40,516 nucleotides of DNA. Origin: Lachnospiraceae bacterium. Lineage in GTDB: Bacteria > Bacillota > Clostridia > Lachnospirales > Lachnospiraceae. Both the position numbers and the translations under genes were made by a program. The DNA lies in assembly GCA_021153325.1 (NCBI GenBank), contig JAGKTQ010000028.1, positions 1 through 40,516 on the forward strand. The letters run 5' to 3'. This document shows, piece after piece, positions 7,125-16,068 of this stretch. Below the pieces are notes generated by a model. It was not told where the DNA came from. It saw only the letters and a program-made list of their open reading frames with translations, and searched no databases. Every line of letters begins with the position of its first letter. The stretch's first letter is position 1.

Positions 7125-8402
7125 ATGAAAAAAGTACCATTTGTAACAAAAGAACAAGTTGATGAAATTGTAAAACAGTACCCAACTCCATTCCATATTT
7201 ATGATGAAAAGGGAATCCGTGCGAACGCAAAGGCTTTAAAAGAAGCATTTTCATGGAACAAGGGATTTAAAGAATATTTTGCAGTAAAGGCAACTCCAAA
7301 TCCATATTTGATCAATATATTAAGAGAATACGGCTGTGGCTGTGACTGTTCTTCTTTAACAGAGCTTATGCTGAGTAAGGCAATGGGGGTAAAGGGAGAG
7401 GATATTATGTTTTCTTCTAATGCTACACCTGCAAAAGAATTTGCATATGCAAATAAAATTGGAGCCATTATTAACTTAGATGATATTACACATATTGATT
7501 TCCTGGAAAAAACAATTGGTAAGCTGCCTGAAACAATAAGCTGTCGTTTTAATCCGGGTGGACTTTTTAAGATCAGCAACAGTATTATGGATAATCCTGG
7601 TGATGCAAAATATGGTTTTACAACAGAGCAGATGTATGAAGGTTTTAAGATCTTAAAAGAAAAAGGAGTAAAGAATTTTGGTATTCACGCATTCCTTGCC
7701 AGCAATACAGTAACAAATGATTATTATCCTACATTGGCAAAAACATTATTTGAACTTGCTGTTGATTTAAAAGAAAAAACAGGCGCAAATATTAAATTCA
7801 TTAACCTTTCCGGTGGTATTGGAATTCCATACAAACCGGATCAGGAGCCGAATGATATTTATGTGATCGGTGAAGGGGTAAGAAAAGTATATGAGGAAGT
7901 TCTCGTTCCAGCAGGAATGGGTGATGTTGCTATTTATACAGAACTTGGACGTTTCATGATGGGACCTTATGGACATCTTGTAACAACGGCGATTCACGAA
8001 AAACATACACATAAAGAATACATTGGTCTGGATGCCTGTGCAGTAAACTTGATGCGTCCTGCTATGTATGGAGCTTATCATCATATTACCGTATTAGGAA
8101 AAGAAGATGCACCTTGCGATCATGTATATGATGTAACAGGTTCTTTATGTGAAAACAATGATAAGTTTGCGATTGACAGAGAACTGCCGAAGATCGATAT
8201 GGGGGATTATGTTGTGATTCACGATACAGGTGCACATGGTTTTGCTATGGGATACAATTATAATGGTAAATTAAAATCCGCAGAACTTTTATTAAAAGAG
8301 GACGGCAGTGTGCAGTTGATTCGTCGCGCAGAAACACCAAAGGATTATTTTGCTACTTTTGATGGTCTTGATATTTATGATAAATTTGACTTTGAAGTTT
8401 AA
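7125..8402 (+). CDS. lysA: Diaminopimelate decarboxylase (fold III PLP enzyme)
   Basis: Decarboxylates meso-diaminopimelate to lysine, the last step of lysine biosynthesis. The 425-residue protein has the alanine-racemase-like barrel with the PLP lysine K55 in YFAVKATPNP, the SGGIGIPY phosphate-binding loop, and the cross-subunit active-site motif GSLCENND (C342), followed by a C-terminal beta domain with GAHGFAMGYNYNGK. Some positions differ from textbook LysA: HAFLASN replaces the usual HIGSQ, and ELGRFM replaces EPGR. A related decarboxylase specificity therefore cannot be fully excluded. It follows the TrmB regulator with a good AGAAGGAGAT site and is probably controlled by it. Confidence 0.85.
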   Translation: MKKVPFVTKEQVDEIVKQYPTPFHIYDEKGIRANAKALKEAFSWNKGFKEYFAVKATPNPYLINILREYGCGCDCSSLTELMLSKAMGVKGEDIMFSSNATPAKEFAYANKIGAIINLDDITHIDFLEKTIGKLPETISCRFNPGGLFKISNSIMDNPGDAKYGFTTEQMYEGFKILKEKGVKNFGIHAFLASNTVTNDYYPTLAKTLFELAVDLKEKTGANIKFINLSGGIGIPYKPDQEPNDIYVIGEGVRKVYEEVLVPAGMGDVAIYTELGRFMMGPYGHLVTTAIHEKHTHKEYIGLDACAVNLMRPAMYGAYHHITVLGKEDAPCDHVYDVTGSLCENNDKFAIDRELPKIDMGDYVVIHDTGAHGFAMGYNYNGKLKSAELLLKEDGSVQLIRRAETPKDYFATFDGLDIYDKFDFEV

Positions 8403-8454
8403 AAAAGCATGGCAGAATAATTTTACTAATTTTCAAATTTTTTGAAAAAATTAC

Positions 8455-8483
8455 TTGATTTTATATCGAGGATATTATATACT
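8455..8483 (+). promoter_or_regulatory. SigA promoter of tRNA-Leu
   Basis: TTGATT (8455-8460), 17 bases, TATACT (8478-8483). Transcription would start near 8490, just before a leader hairpin and the tRNA. Confidence 0.75.
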
Positions 8484-8490
8484 ACATCTT

Positions 8491-8515
8491 GTGTTGCGAA
8501 ACTGATTTGCAACAC
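8491..8515 (+). other. Leader hairpin upstream of tRNA-Leu
   Basis: GTGTTGC (8491-8497) and GCAACAC (8509-8515) form a perfect 7 bp inverted repeat, extended by AAA/TTT after one bulged G. It lies between the predicted transcription start and the tRNA 5' end, so it is probably part of the pre-tRNA leader removed by RNase P. Confidence 0.5.
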
Positions 8516-8522
8516 GGGAAAC

Positions 8523-8605
8523 GCCGGCGTGTCGGAATGGCAGACGAGGCAGACTCAAAATCTGTTGTGGGCAACCACGTATGGGTTCAAGTCCCATCGC
8601 CGGCA
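8523..8605 (+). tRNA. tRNA-Leu (anticodon CAA)
   Basis: The acceptor arms GCCGGCG (8523-8529) and CGCCGGC (8598-8604) pair perfectly, with discriminator A at 8605. The anticodon stem GCAGA/TCTGT encloses the loop CTCAAAA, giving anticodon CAA for UUG. The long variable arm (TGTGG/CCACG) is typical of a class II leucine tRNA, and the T arm contains GGTTCAAGTCC. The 3' CCA is not encoded. Confidence 0.97.
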
Positions 8606-8608
8606 TAG

Positions 8609-8656
8609 AAAAGCACTGAATTTTAGCAGGAATTGCAGATTCAGTGCTTTTTTTTT
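8609..8656 (+). terminator. Intrinsic terminator of tRNA-Leu
   Basis: AAAAGCACTGAAT (8609-8621) pairs with ATTCAGTGCTTTT, followed by further T to 8656. It begins four bases after the tRNA. Confidence 0.9.
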
Positions 8657-8695
8657 ACGGAAAGAAAACTCTGTCTTTTTTAATAGTTTCTTTTA

Positions 8696-8704
8696 TGCTA
8701 TAAT
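8696..8704 (+). promoter_or_regulatory. Extended -10 promoter for the polA-containing gene run
   Basis: TGCTATAAT (8696-8704) is a consensus extended -10. The -35 region is only a T-run. No other convincing promoter or terminator was seen until 21382, so this may begin a transcript of up to eleven genes. Confidence 0.5.
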
Positions 8705-8743
8705 AGGCAAAGAATACTCGAAGAGAGGGGATAGTAGTAACAT

Positions 8744-9157
8744 ATGAAAAAAAGAAAGCAGAACGATTTATTAGTATTTTTTGGTGGATTGGCAATGCTT
8801 GTAGCAGGGCTTTACTGGTTTATGACAAAGGTAACAGTATCCACTAACTTTTTCGGAGGAACACTTTACTTTGGTAGTTTTCATATAAATTCAGGTCTGA
8901 TCGTAGTACCTTTTATCGCAACGATCGTATGGTTGTTTGTAAACCCGGATTCTTTTGTGGCAAAGATAGCAGTAGGTCTCAGTGTCATTTTGATCATTGC
9001 AGCGATCATAATGAATACTAGTTTCCATTTCAGACCAACATCACTCTATGAATATCTGTTAATGCTTGTATTCATTTTTGGTGGTGGTGCAATGGTGCTT
9101 AGGGTTTTGTGCGATCCCAAATATAGTGATAAAGATAAGAAAGACGATAAAAAATAA
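8744..9157 (+). CDS. Small four-helix membrane protein, unknown function
   Basis: A 137-residue protein with a basic N-terminus (MKKRKQ), about four hydrophobic segments (roughly residues 9-27, 47-64, 72-92 and 100-120), and a charged C-terminus ending DKDKKDDKK. A glycine cluster (FGGGAM) lies in the last segment. I do not recognise a family. GAGAGGGGAT upstream supports the ATG at 8744. It is the first gene after the promoter at 8696 and is 31 bases before the anti-sigma-like gene, so it may function with it at the membrane. Confidence 0.8.
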   Translation: MKKRKQNDLLVFFGGLAMLVAGLYWFMTKVTVSTNFFGGTLYFGSFHINSGLIVVPFIATIVWLFVNPDSFVAKIAVGLSVILIIAAIIMNTSFHFRPTSLYEYLLMLVFIFGGGAMVLRVLCDPKYSDKDKKDDKK

Positions 9158-9188
9158 ACTGTAATGCTTGAAAGGGCAAAGTCGGAAT

Positions 9189-9506
9189 ATGGAATGCAAG
9201 GAAGCGGAAAAGCTGATAAGAAAATTTATTGATGATGAATTGGATTATAAAGAGACCGTGCAGTTTTTAGAGCATATCAAACAATGTGAAAACTGTAAGG
9301 AAGAGCTTGCAATCCAGTTTTTGGTATCAGAAGGTATGGCCAATCTGGAAGAAGGGATAGCTTTTGATCTGCAACATGAACTGGATAACCGTATGCAGAA
9401 AATGGAAAAACGAATAGAGCGGCATGAGAACCTGCGTTATCTTTCTTATGTGGCAGAATTTTTTGCAGTTGTAATGCTGATCATATTTTTGTTGATGGTG
9501 TTTTAA
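9189..9506 (+). CDS. Zinc-finger (zf-HC2) anti-sigma-factor-like membrane protein
   Basis: The 105-residue protein has an N-terminal zf-HC2 motif, C-x(n)-H-x3-C-x2-C (EHIKQCENCKEEL), typical of zinc-binding anti-sigma domains. A helical linker and one C-terminal membrane segment (about 84-104) follow. That architecture fits sequestration of a sigma factor at the membrane, but no sigma gene is adjacent, so the partner is unknown. ATG 9189 is preferred, with AAAGGG upstream; a TTG at 9168 would add seven residues but lacks a ribosome site. The stop is 2 bases before polA. Confidence 0.75.
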   Translation: MECKEAEKLIRKFIDDELDYKETVQFLEHIKQCENCKEELAIQFLVSEGMANLEEGIAFDLQHELDNRMQKMEKRIERHENLRYLSYVAEFFAVVMLIIFLLMVF

Positions 9507-9508
9507 AA

Positions 9509-12154
9509 ATGAGTGAAAAATTAGTATTGATTGACGGAAACAGTATATTGAACAGAGCGTTTTATGGAGTACCGGATCTGACAAATTCCAAAGGACTTCA
9601 TACGAATGCGGTATATGGTTTTTTAAATATTTTATTTAAGATTTTGGAAGAAGAAAAGGCGGATTATTTGATGGTGGCTTTCGATGTAAAGGCACCTACT
9701 TTTCGTCATGAGATTTATAAGGAATATAAAGGCACAAGGAAGCCTATGCCAAACGAACTTAGAGAACAGCTCCCAGTTATGAAAAATGTGTTAAAGGCAA
9801 TGAAAATCGTGACAGTGGAAAAGGCTGGTCTTGAGGCAGATGATATTTTGGGTACTCTTGCTAAACGGGGAGAAAGTCAGGGGATGGAAGTATCCCTTGT
9901 TTCTGGTGACAGGGATTTGTTACAGATTGCAACAGAGCATATTAAAATCCGCATTCCAAAGACAAAAGGTGGTAAGACCGAGATAGAAGACTATTATGCT
10001 GCAGATGTTTTGGAAAAGTATCAGGTTACACCAAAACAGTTTATTGATTTAAAGGCGTTAATGGGAGATACGGCAGATAATATCCCGGGTGTACCAAAGG
10101 TAGGAGAAAAGACAGCAACAGACTTGATGGTGACTTATGGTTCGTTAGAAGGTATTTACGAGCATATTGAAGAAATCAGCAAAAAGAGTATCAAAGCTTC
10201 TTTACAGGAAAACAAAGACCTTGCAGATTTGAGTAAGGTGCTTGCTACGATTGCGGTAGACAGCGATATTGAAGCACCATTTGAGGCAGCAAAACTAGGC
10301 AATTTATATACACAGGAAGCCTATAATCTATTTAAAGAATTAGAATTTAAAAACTTCTTATCTCGTTTTGAGACGGGAATGGCAGATGGAAATAAAGAAA
10401 TTATCAAAAACTTGATAAAAGTTACAGAACTTTCGGATGTGGAAGCTGTTTTTGAAGAAGCAAAAAAGGCAGAAAGATGTGCATTCCACATATTTCAAGA
10501 TGAGACAAAACAAAAGACACTAGTAGGAATCGGACTTTCCTATGCAGAAGATCGAGCTATTTTGATCGAGCCAAATGGGTTTGTGACAGAAGAATACCTG
10601 AAAGGTAAAATGACAGTATTGTCAGAACAGACTTCTCTTGTAGCATTTGATATAAAGAAGCAATACGATTATTTGCAGAAAGAGAATACGGATCATTACT
10701 TTGATGTATTGATCGGTGCATATTTATTAAATCCTCTGAAAAATGATTATCAGATCGAGGATATTGCGGGAGAACATGTTGGTCTTGTTTTGGAGAGCAG
10801 ACAGGAGCTATTTGGAAAGAAAGGTCTTATAGAGGCAGCAAAAGAGGAAGAAACTTTTTTGAAATATGCCGGACTTTTTGTTGTTGCTGTTTGGAAGGCA
10901 GCTGCACAGATAGAGGTAAAGTTAAAAGAAAATGGAATGTATCGTCTGTTTAAAGAGATAGAAATGCCGTTATCTTTAGTGCTTTATGATATGGAAAAAG
11001 AGGGCGTTTTAGTTCGTCCAGAAGAATTAAAGGCATACGGTGAAAGCCTGGCAGGAAAGATACAGGAATTAGAACAGCAGATTTATGAGCTGGCTGGTTT
11101 GGAATTTAACATTAACTCGCCAAAGCAGTTGGGTGAGATCTTGTTTGAAAAGTTACAGATACCGGGCGGAAAAAAGACGAAGACCGGATATTCTACGGCA
11201 GCAGATGTGTTGGAAAAACTGGCACCGGATTATCCGCTTGTAGCTGCTGTGTTGGAATACCGTGGACTGGCAAAATTGAAATCCACTTATGCAGATGGAT
11301 TGGCAGCGTTTGTTGATGAAAATAATCGGATTCACTCGAATTTCAATCAGACGATTACAGCTACCGGGCGAATCAGTTCTACTGAGCCAAATCTGCAAAA
11401 TATTCCGATGCGTATGGAACTGGGAAGACTGATAAGAAAAGTATTCGTACCCAAAGATGGCTACTTGTTTATGGATGCAGATTATTCACAGATTGAACTG
11501 CGTGTACTGGCACATATGTCCGGGGATGAACAGTTGATAGAAGCTTACCGTATGGATGAGGACATTCATAAGATCACAGCGTCAAAGGTTTTCCATACAC
11601 CACTGGATGAAGTAACGGATCTACAGCGAAGAAATGCGAAGGCAGTTAACTTCGGTATTGTGTATGGAATCAGTTCTTTTGGTCTGAGTCAGGATCTGAG
11701 TATTACAAGAAAAGAAGCGGCTGCTTATATAGAACAGTATTATGCGACTTATCCAAAGATAAAAGAATTTCTGAATCAGCTGGTAAGTGATGCAAAGGAA
11801 AAGGGGTATTCTGAGACAATGTTTGGCAGAAGACGCTCAGTACCGGAGCTTAATTCAAGCAATTTTATGCAGCGTTCTTTCGGGGAGCGTATTGCCATGA
11901 ATTCACCGATTCAGGGAACGGCTGCTGATATTATCAAAATTGCTATGATAAATGTTTGGAAGCGCTTAAAAGAAGAGAATTTAAAATCAAAATTGATCTT
12001 ACAAGTTCATGATGAACTTTTGATCGAAGTTCTGCCAAAGGAAGAGGAAACTGTGCGGGAAATCTTGACGCATGAAATGCAGTCGGCAGCAGAACTGGCA
12101 GTTACGCTTGAAATTGATCTTCATACCGGAAAGAACTGGTATGAAGCAAAATAG
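9509..12154 (+). CDS. polA: DNA polymerase I
   Basis: The 881-residue protein has the complete three-domain layout. The N-terminal 5'-3' exonuclease (about 1-290) has LIDGNSILNRAFYG, LEADDILGT, SGDRDLLQI and the GDTADNIPGVPKVGEKTA helix-hairpin-helix. The middle 3'-5' exonuclease-like domain (about 310-470) lacks an evident DxE metal motif, so proofreading is probably absent, as in Bacillus-type enzymes. The polymerase domain carries motif A (DADYSQIELRVLAHMSGD), motif B (RRNAKAVNFGIVYGISSFG) and motif C (QVHDELLIE). It acts in Okazaki fragment processing and repair. The ATG comes 2 bases after the previous stop with only a weak ribosome site, suggesting coupled translation. coaE follows. Confidence 0.98.
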   Translation: MSEKLVLIDGNSILNRAFYGVPDLTNSKGLHTNAVYGFLNILFKILEEEKADYLMVAFDVKAPTFRHEIYKEYKGTRKPMPNELREQLPVMKNVLKAMKIVTVEKAGLEADDILGTLAKRGESQGMEVSLVSGDRDLLQIATEHIKIRIPKTKGGKTEIEDYYAADVLEKYQVTPKQFIDLKALMGDTADNIPGVPKVGEKTATDLMVTYGSLEGIYEHIEEISKKSIKASLQENKDLADLSKVLATIAVDSDIEAPFEAAKLGNLYTQEAYNLFKELEFKNFLSRFETGMADGNKEIIKNLIKVTELSDVEAVFEEAKKAERCAFHIFQDETKQKTLVGIGLSYAEDRAILIEPNGFVTEEYLKGKMTVLSEQTSLVAFDIKKQYDYLQKENTDHYFDVLIGAYLLNPLKNDYQIEDIAGEHVGLVLESRQELFGKKGLIEAAKEEETFLKYAGLFVVAVWKAAAQIEVKLKENGMYRLFKEIEMPLSLVLYDMEKEGVLVRPEELKAYGESLAGKIQELEQQIYELAGLEFNINSPKQLGEILFEKLQIPGGKKTKTGYSTAADVLEKLAPDYPLVAAVLEYRGLAKLKSTYADGLAAFVDENNRIHSNFNQTITATGRISSTEPNLQNIPMRMELGRLIRKVFVPKDGYLFMDADYSQIELRVLAHMSGDEQLIEAYRMDEDIHKITASKVFHTPLDEVTDLQRRNAKAVNFGIVYGISSFGLSQDLSITRKEAAAYIEQYYATYPKIKEFLNQLVSDAKEKGYSETMFGRRRSVPELNSSNFMQRSFGERIAMNSPIQGTAADIIKIAMINVWKRLKEENLKSKLILQVHDELLIEVLPKEEETVREILTHEMQSAAELAVTLEIDLHTGKNWYEAK

Positions 12155-12175
12155 TTGCTAAAGGAAGTGATAGGA

Positions 12176-12772
12176 GTGCACGTTATCGGAATTACCGGTG
12201 GAGTTGGTGCCGGAAAATCAGAGGTGCTTTCTTATATAAGAGAAAAATATAACTGCCGCATTATTTTGGCGGATGAAGTAGGTCATCTTGTAAAAATGCC
12301 CGGACAGAGCTGTTATGAACAGCTTGTTAAGCTACTTGGAAAAGAAATTTTGTTGTCAGATGGAAATATTGATAAAAAGAAGATGGCAGAGATCATTTTT
12401 CAGGATACGGCACTTTTAGAGCAAGTAAATGCCTTGATTCATCCAGCGGTAGAACAGTATATTTTGGAAGAAATCAAGAAAGAAAAAGAAAGGTGTGTGC
12501 TTGACTTTTTCTTTGTAGAGGCTGCATTATTATTAGAGAGCAGATTGTATGAAAAAATGGAAGCAGTCTGGTATATTTATGCGGAGGAACAAGTTCGCAG
12601 AGAGCGTTTAAAGGCGGCAAGAGGATATTCGGATGAAAAGATTGACAGCATTCTCGCCAGTCAGAAAACGGAAGAGGAATTTAAAAAGCATTGCGATGTT
12701 GTGATATACAATAATGGAATGCTGGAAGAAACTAAAAAACAAATTGATGAAAAACTGGGGGAATACCTGTGA
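12176..12772 (+). CDS. coaE: Dephospho-CoA kinase
   Basis: Phosphorylates dephospho-CoA, the last step of coenzyme A synthesis. The 198-residue protein starts with VIGITGGVGAGKS, the P-loop at its usual place, and contains LADEVGH and the LIHPAV segment of the CoA-binding lid. GTG 12176 is chosen because AAGGAAG lies 9 bases upstream and the P-loop then sits at the normal distance; TTG 12155 would add seven residues. polA-coaE adjacency is common in Firmicutes. The stop overlaps the start of the next gene in GTGA. Confidence 0.93.
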   Translation: MHVIGITGGVGAGKSEVLSYIREKYNCRIILADEVGHLVKMPGQSCYEQLVKLLGKEILLSDGNIDKKKMAEIIFQDTALLEQVNALIHPAVEQYILEEIKKEKERCVLDFFFVEAALLLESRLYEKMEAVWYIYAEEQVRRERLKAARGYSDEKIDSILASQKTEEEFKKHCDVVIYNNGMLEETKKQIDEKLGEYL

Positions 12773-14910
12773 CAGTAATGAAAAAATATCCCGAACAGCT
12801 TGTATTCGGTTTGGATATTGGAACAAGAAGCATTGTAGGTACGGTAGGATATAAAGAAAAAGATAAGTTTATTGTACTTGCACAGCGTTCCAAGGAACAT
12901 GAAACAAGGGCAATGCTGGATGGGCAGATTCATGATATTAAAAAAGTAAGTGAGACTATTGCAGAAGTAAAAGAAGAATTAGAAGAAATACTTGGTGTGG
13001 AATGCAGGGATGTATGCATTGCGGCAGCAGGTCGTGTACTTAGAACGGTAACCACTTCAGTGCAACATGAATTTTTATCAGAAAAAGAAGTAACGAAAGA
13101 GGATGTGTATGCACTGGCTTCTATGGGAGTGGAAAAAGCTTACACAGAATTTTTGAAAACGAATGATACGGGCATGAAATTTTATTGTGTCGGTTATTCG
13201 GTGATCCGTTATTATATGAATGATTATCCGATCGGAAACTTGGAAGGTCATAAAGCAAAAGTGATCGGAGCAGATATGATCGCGACATTCCTGCCGGATG
13301 ATGTGGTAGATGGATTGTATAAAGCGGTAGAACTTGCAGGACTTCGCGTTGCAAATCTGACGCTGGAGCCAATAGCAGCCATTCAGGTAGCTATCCCGGA
13401 AATATATCGTATGTTAAATATTGCCTTAGTAGATGTTGGAGCTGGAACATCCGATATTTCTATTACAAAAGATGGAAGTATTATAGCCTATGGCATGATC
13501 CCGACGGCAGGAGACAGCTTGACAGAGCTTATTGCAATGCATTGTCTGGTAGATTTTGCAACGGCAGAAATGATAAAACGAAGTGCCGGGGAAAAAGAGA
13601 TTATCGAATACAACGATATTATGGGCATTACGCAGACAATAACGGCAAAAGAAGTGTTAGAAGTCGTAGAGCCTGCTATTTTGGATATGACTAAGCAGGT
13701 AGCAGACAAGATAAGAGAATTAAACGGAGACAAGTCAGTCAGTGCTGTATTTGTAGTAGGAGGCGGTGGAAAGATTCCGACTTATACAGAGCGTTTGGCA
13801 GAAGAACTTGGCATTGCAACACAGAGGGTTGCTGTGCGTGGGGAAGAGGTCATGCAGAAGATAGAGTTCTGCGAAGAGGACGTAAAGAAAGATTCGCTCC
13901 TCGTAACTCCGATAGGAATATGTCTGAGCTACTATGAACAGAGTAATAACTTTATTTTTGTAACCTTTAATGAAGAAAGAATTAAGTTATATGATAATAG
14001 TAAGCTGGCTGTTGTAGATGCAGCTATGCAGGCGGGATTTCCGAATGATGGTCTGTTCCCGAAGAGAGGAAAAGAAATTTCTTATACGGTGAACGGAACA
14101 GTGAGACTTGCACGCGGTGAGCTGGGAGAGGCAGCACAAATTTTAGTAAATGGAAAAGAGGCAGATATTCATACACAGATTTTTGCCAATGATTGTGTAC
14201 AGGTAATAGAGTCCACAGCTGGAGCAGCGGCAAAACTGGAACTACAGCAGATTCCAGAGTTTTCTTCAAAACTAAGCATTTTTGTGAATGAGAAGCAAGT
14301 CTTACTTCCTGCATTTGCAAGTGTAAATGGAGAACTGCAGTCTGGTTTTTATGATATTTGTGATGGCGATGATGTGCAGATACTCAATTATTATACCGTA
14401 GGACAGATTATTGAGTTTATGGATGTTTTACTGGACGCCAATATGAATATTTATGTCAATAATATGGTCGCAGACAGAGATACAAAAGTATATGAAAACT
14501 TTTCCGTAGTTTGGACGATGGAAGAAATTACATTGTCCGATATAGTAGAAAAAGAAGTATCAGAAAAAGATGTGACAGAAACGGCAGCGGCAACGGATGA
14601 TGACTTTTACTTTGATGAAGACGATGAAGTAACAGAGGAAGCACCGAAACAAGCCGAAGAGAAGACCGAAGAGCAAGAGGCACAGCCAAAGCAGGAAGAG
14701 GCTGGTCCAATGTATGTTGTTGTAAATGGCAGACCCATTACGATGAGTGGAAAAAGTCAATTTATCTTTGTAGATATTTTTGATTATATTGATATGGACT
14801 TGTCAAAGCCACAGGGAGCAGGTATTGTAACTAATATAAATGGCAGACCGGCACAGTATATGGAAGCACTCCATGCCGGAGATGTGATAGAAGTATATTG
14901 GAGGAAATGA
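12769..14910 (+). CDS. FtsA-like actin-fold ATPase with repeated beta-grasp-like C-terminal domains
   Basis: Residues about 10-395 form an FtsA/PilM-type actin fold: phosphate loop 1 (FGLDIGTRSIVG), the 1C-like insert, phosphate loop 2 (ALVDVGAGTSDISI) and the adenosine motif (FVVGGGGKIPTYTE). FtsA normally anchors FtsZ filaments to the membrane, but this 713-residue protein is much longer than FtsA (about 420). Its tail has three related beta-grasp-like stretches (about 435-497, 500-588 and 648-713), each with a VNG turn and a GD-type strand, and an acidic Glu/Lys linker (589-646) before the last. No amphipathic membrane-targeting helix is seen at the end. GTG 12769 overlaps the coaE stop and has GGGGGAA upstream. 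True partners are unknown. Confidence 0.75.
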   Translation: MTVMKKYPEQLVFGLDIGTRSIVGTVGYKEKDKFIVLAQRSKEHETRAMLDGQIHDIKKVSETIAEVKEELEEILGVECRDVCIAAAGRVLRTVTTSVQHEFLSEKEVTKEDVYALASMGVEKAYTEFLKTNDTGMKFYCVGYSVIRYYMNDYPIGNLEGHKAKVIGADMIATFLPDDVVDGLYKAVELAGLRVANLTLEPIAAIQVAIPEIYRMLNIALVDVGAGTSDISITKDGSIIAYGMIPTAGDSLTELIAMHCLVDFATAEMIKRSAGEKEIIEYNDIMGITQTITAKEVLEVVEPAILDMTKQVADKIRELNGDKSVSAVFVVGGGGKIPTYTERLAEELGIATQRVAVRGEEVMQKIEFCEEDVKKDSLLVTPIGICLSYYEQSNNFIFVTFNEERIKLYDNSKLAVVDAAMQAGFPNDGLFPKRGKEISYTVNGTVRLARGELGEAAQILVNGKEADIHTQIFANDCVQVIESTAGAAAKLELQQIPEFSSKLSIFVNEKQVLLPAFASVNGELQSGFYDICDGDDVQILNYYTVGQIIEFMDVLLDANMNIYVNNMVADRDTKVYENFSVVWTMEEITLSDIVEKEVSEKDVTETAAATDDDFYFDEDDEVTEEAPKQAEEKTEEQEAQPKQEEAGPMYVVVNGRPITMSGKSQFIFVDIFDYIDMDLSKPQGAGIVTNINGRPAQYMEALHAGDVIEVYWRK

Positions 14911-14913
14911 CGG

Positions 14914-15714
14914 ATGAGATTGTGCAGCATAGCCAGTGGCAGCAGTGGGAATTGCATTTATGTTGGAACAGATGCGACTCATATTTTGGTGGATGTAGGA
15001 ATCAGTGGCAAAAAAGCAGAGACTGGTCTGAACACGCTCGGACTTACTTGCCGGGATATTGATGGTATTTTTATTACGCATGAGCATATTGATCATATAA
15101 GCGGATTAGGAGTTCTCGCAAGAAAATATGGAATACCAATTTTTGCAACAAAGGGAACTATAGCGGCAATTAAACAAACAAAGTCAGTAGGAACAATTGA
15201 TGAAGACCTGTTCCAGACTATCAGCGCAGAAGAGAAACTGACAGTCAAGGATATGACCTTAAATCCGATGCAGATATCGCATGATGCAGCAGAGCCGGTA
15301 GCGTATCGTATCAGCCATGGAAAGAAAAAACTGGCGATCATTACTGACCTTGGTACTTATAATGATTATACGGTGGAATGTCTGAAAGGAATGGATGCCC
15401 TTTTTTTAGAGGCAAATCATGATGTGAACATGCTTCAGGTCGGACCTTATCCTTATTATTTGAAACAGCGTATTTTAGGGAATAGAGGGCATTTGTCCAA
15501 CGAACTTTCAGGCAGACTTTTAAGTGAACTTTTGCATGACAAAATGCAGGCAGTTGTATTAGGACATCTGAGTAAGGAAAATAACTTACCGGAGTTAGCC
15601 TATGAAACGGTACGATTAGAAATTACGATGGCGGAAAATGAATATAAAGCAACTGATTTCCCAATATCTGTGGCAAATCGAAGTGAAGTTTCGTCGTTGA
15701 TACATATTGCATAA
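14914..15714 (+). CDS. walJ: WalJ/YycJ-type metallo-beta-lactamase-fold hydrolase
   Basis: The 266-residue protein opens with LCSIASGSSGNCIYVG, a hallmark of the YycJ/WalJ family, and has the metal-binding THEHIDH motif (H56, H58, D60, H61). Further ligands are probably in NPMQISHDA, IITDLG and VLGHLS. WalJ is a 5'-3' exonuclease-like MBL enzyme linked to DNA replication/cell-wall coordination in Bacillus. Here it sits outside the usual walRK operon, next to polA-coaE and the FtsA-like gene. The ATG is 3 bases after the previous stop with GGAGGAAATGA upstream. Confidence 0.9.
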   Translation: MRLCSIASGSSGNCIYVGTDATHILVDVGISGKKAETGLNTLGLTCRDIDGIFITHEHIDHISGLGVLARKYGIPIFATKGTIAAIKQTKSVGTIDEDLFQTISAEEKLTVKDMTLNPMQISHDAAEPVAYRISHGKKKLAIITDLGTYNDYTVECLKGMDALFLEANHDVNMLQVGPYPYYLKQRILGNRGHLSNELSGRLLSELLHDKMQAVVLGHLSKENNLPELAYETVRLEITMAENEYKATDFPISVANRSEVSSLIHIA

Positions 15715-15732
15715 AAAGAAAGGAAAAGAACA

Positions 15733-16005
15733 ATGAAAAAAACAATTATAACAGTAGTAGGAAAAGACACAGTAGGAATTATTGCAAAGGTATGTACTTA
15801 CCTTGCTGAAAACAAAATTAACATTTTAGATATTTCCCAGACAATTGTGCAGGGATATTTCAATATGATGATGATCGTAGATACCAATGCAACAGATAAA
15901 GCATTTGGTGATATCGTAGATGAATTAGATAAATTAGGCGAAGAGATCGGCGTTATCATTAAATGTCAGAAGGAAGAGATTTTTGATAAAATGCACAGAA
16001 TCTAA
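15733..16005 (+). CDS. ACT domain protein (UPF0237 family)
   Basis: The 90-residue protein is a single ACT-like domain: IITVVGKDTVGIIAKVCTYL, then NINILDISQTIVQGYFNMMMIVD, then a helical end. ACT domains bind amino acids or similar ligands. The gene immediately precedes the DUF711/PFL gene, a pairing that recurs in Firmicutes, so it is probably the regulatory partner of that protein. AAAGGAAAAG lies upstream of the ATG. Confidence 0.9.
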   Translation: MKKTIITVVGKDTVGIIAKVCTYLAENKINILDISQTIVQGYFNMMMIVDTNATDKAFGDIVDELDKLGEEIGVIIKCQKEEIFDKMHRI

Positions 16006-16068
16006 GGACATGCTTTCCTAGATAAGACAATAAACAGATGAGTGCACAGGTGCATGGAAAGGATAAAC

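Noticed and set aside
8442..8747. Plus-strand open frame of 101 codons
   Set aside because: It runs through the tRNA-Leu gene, its promoter and its terminator.
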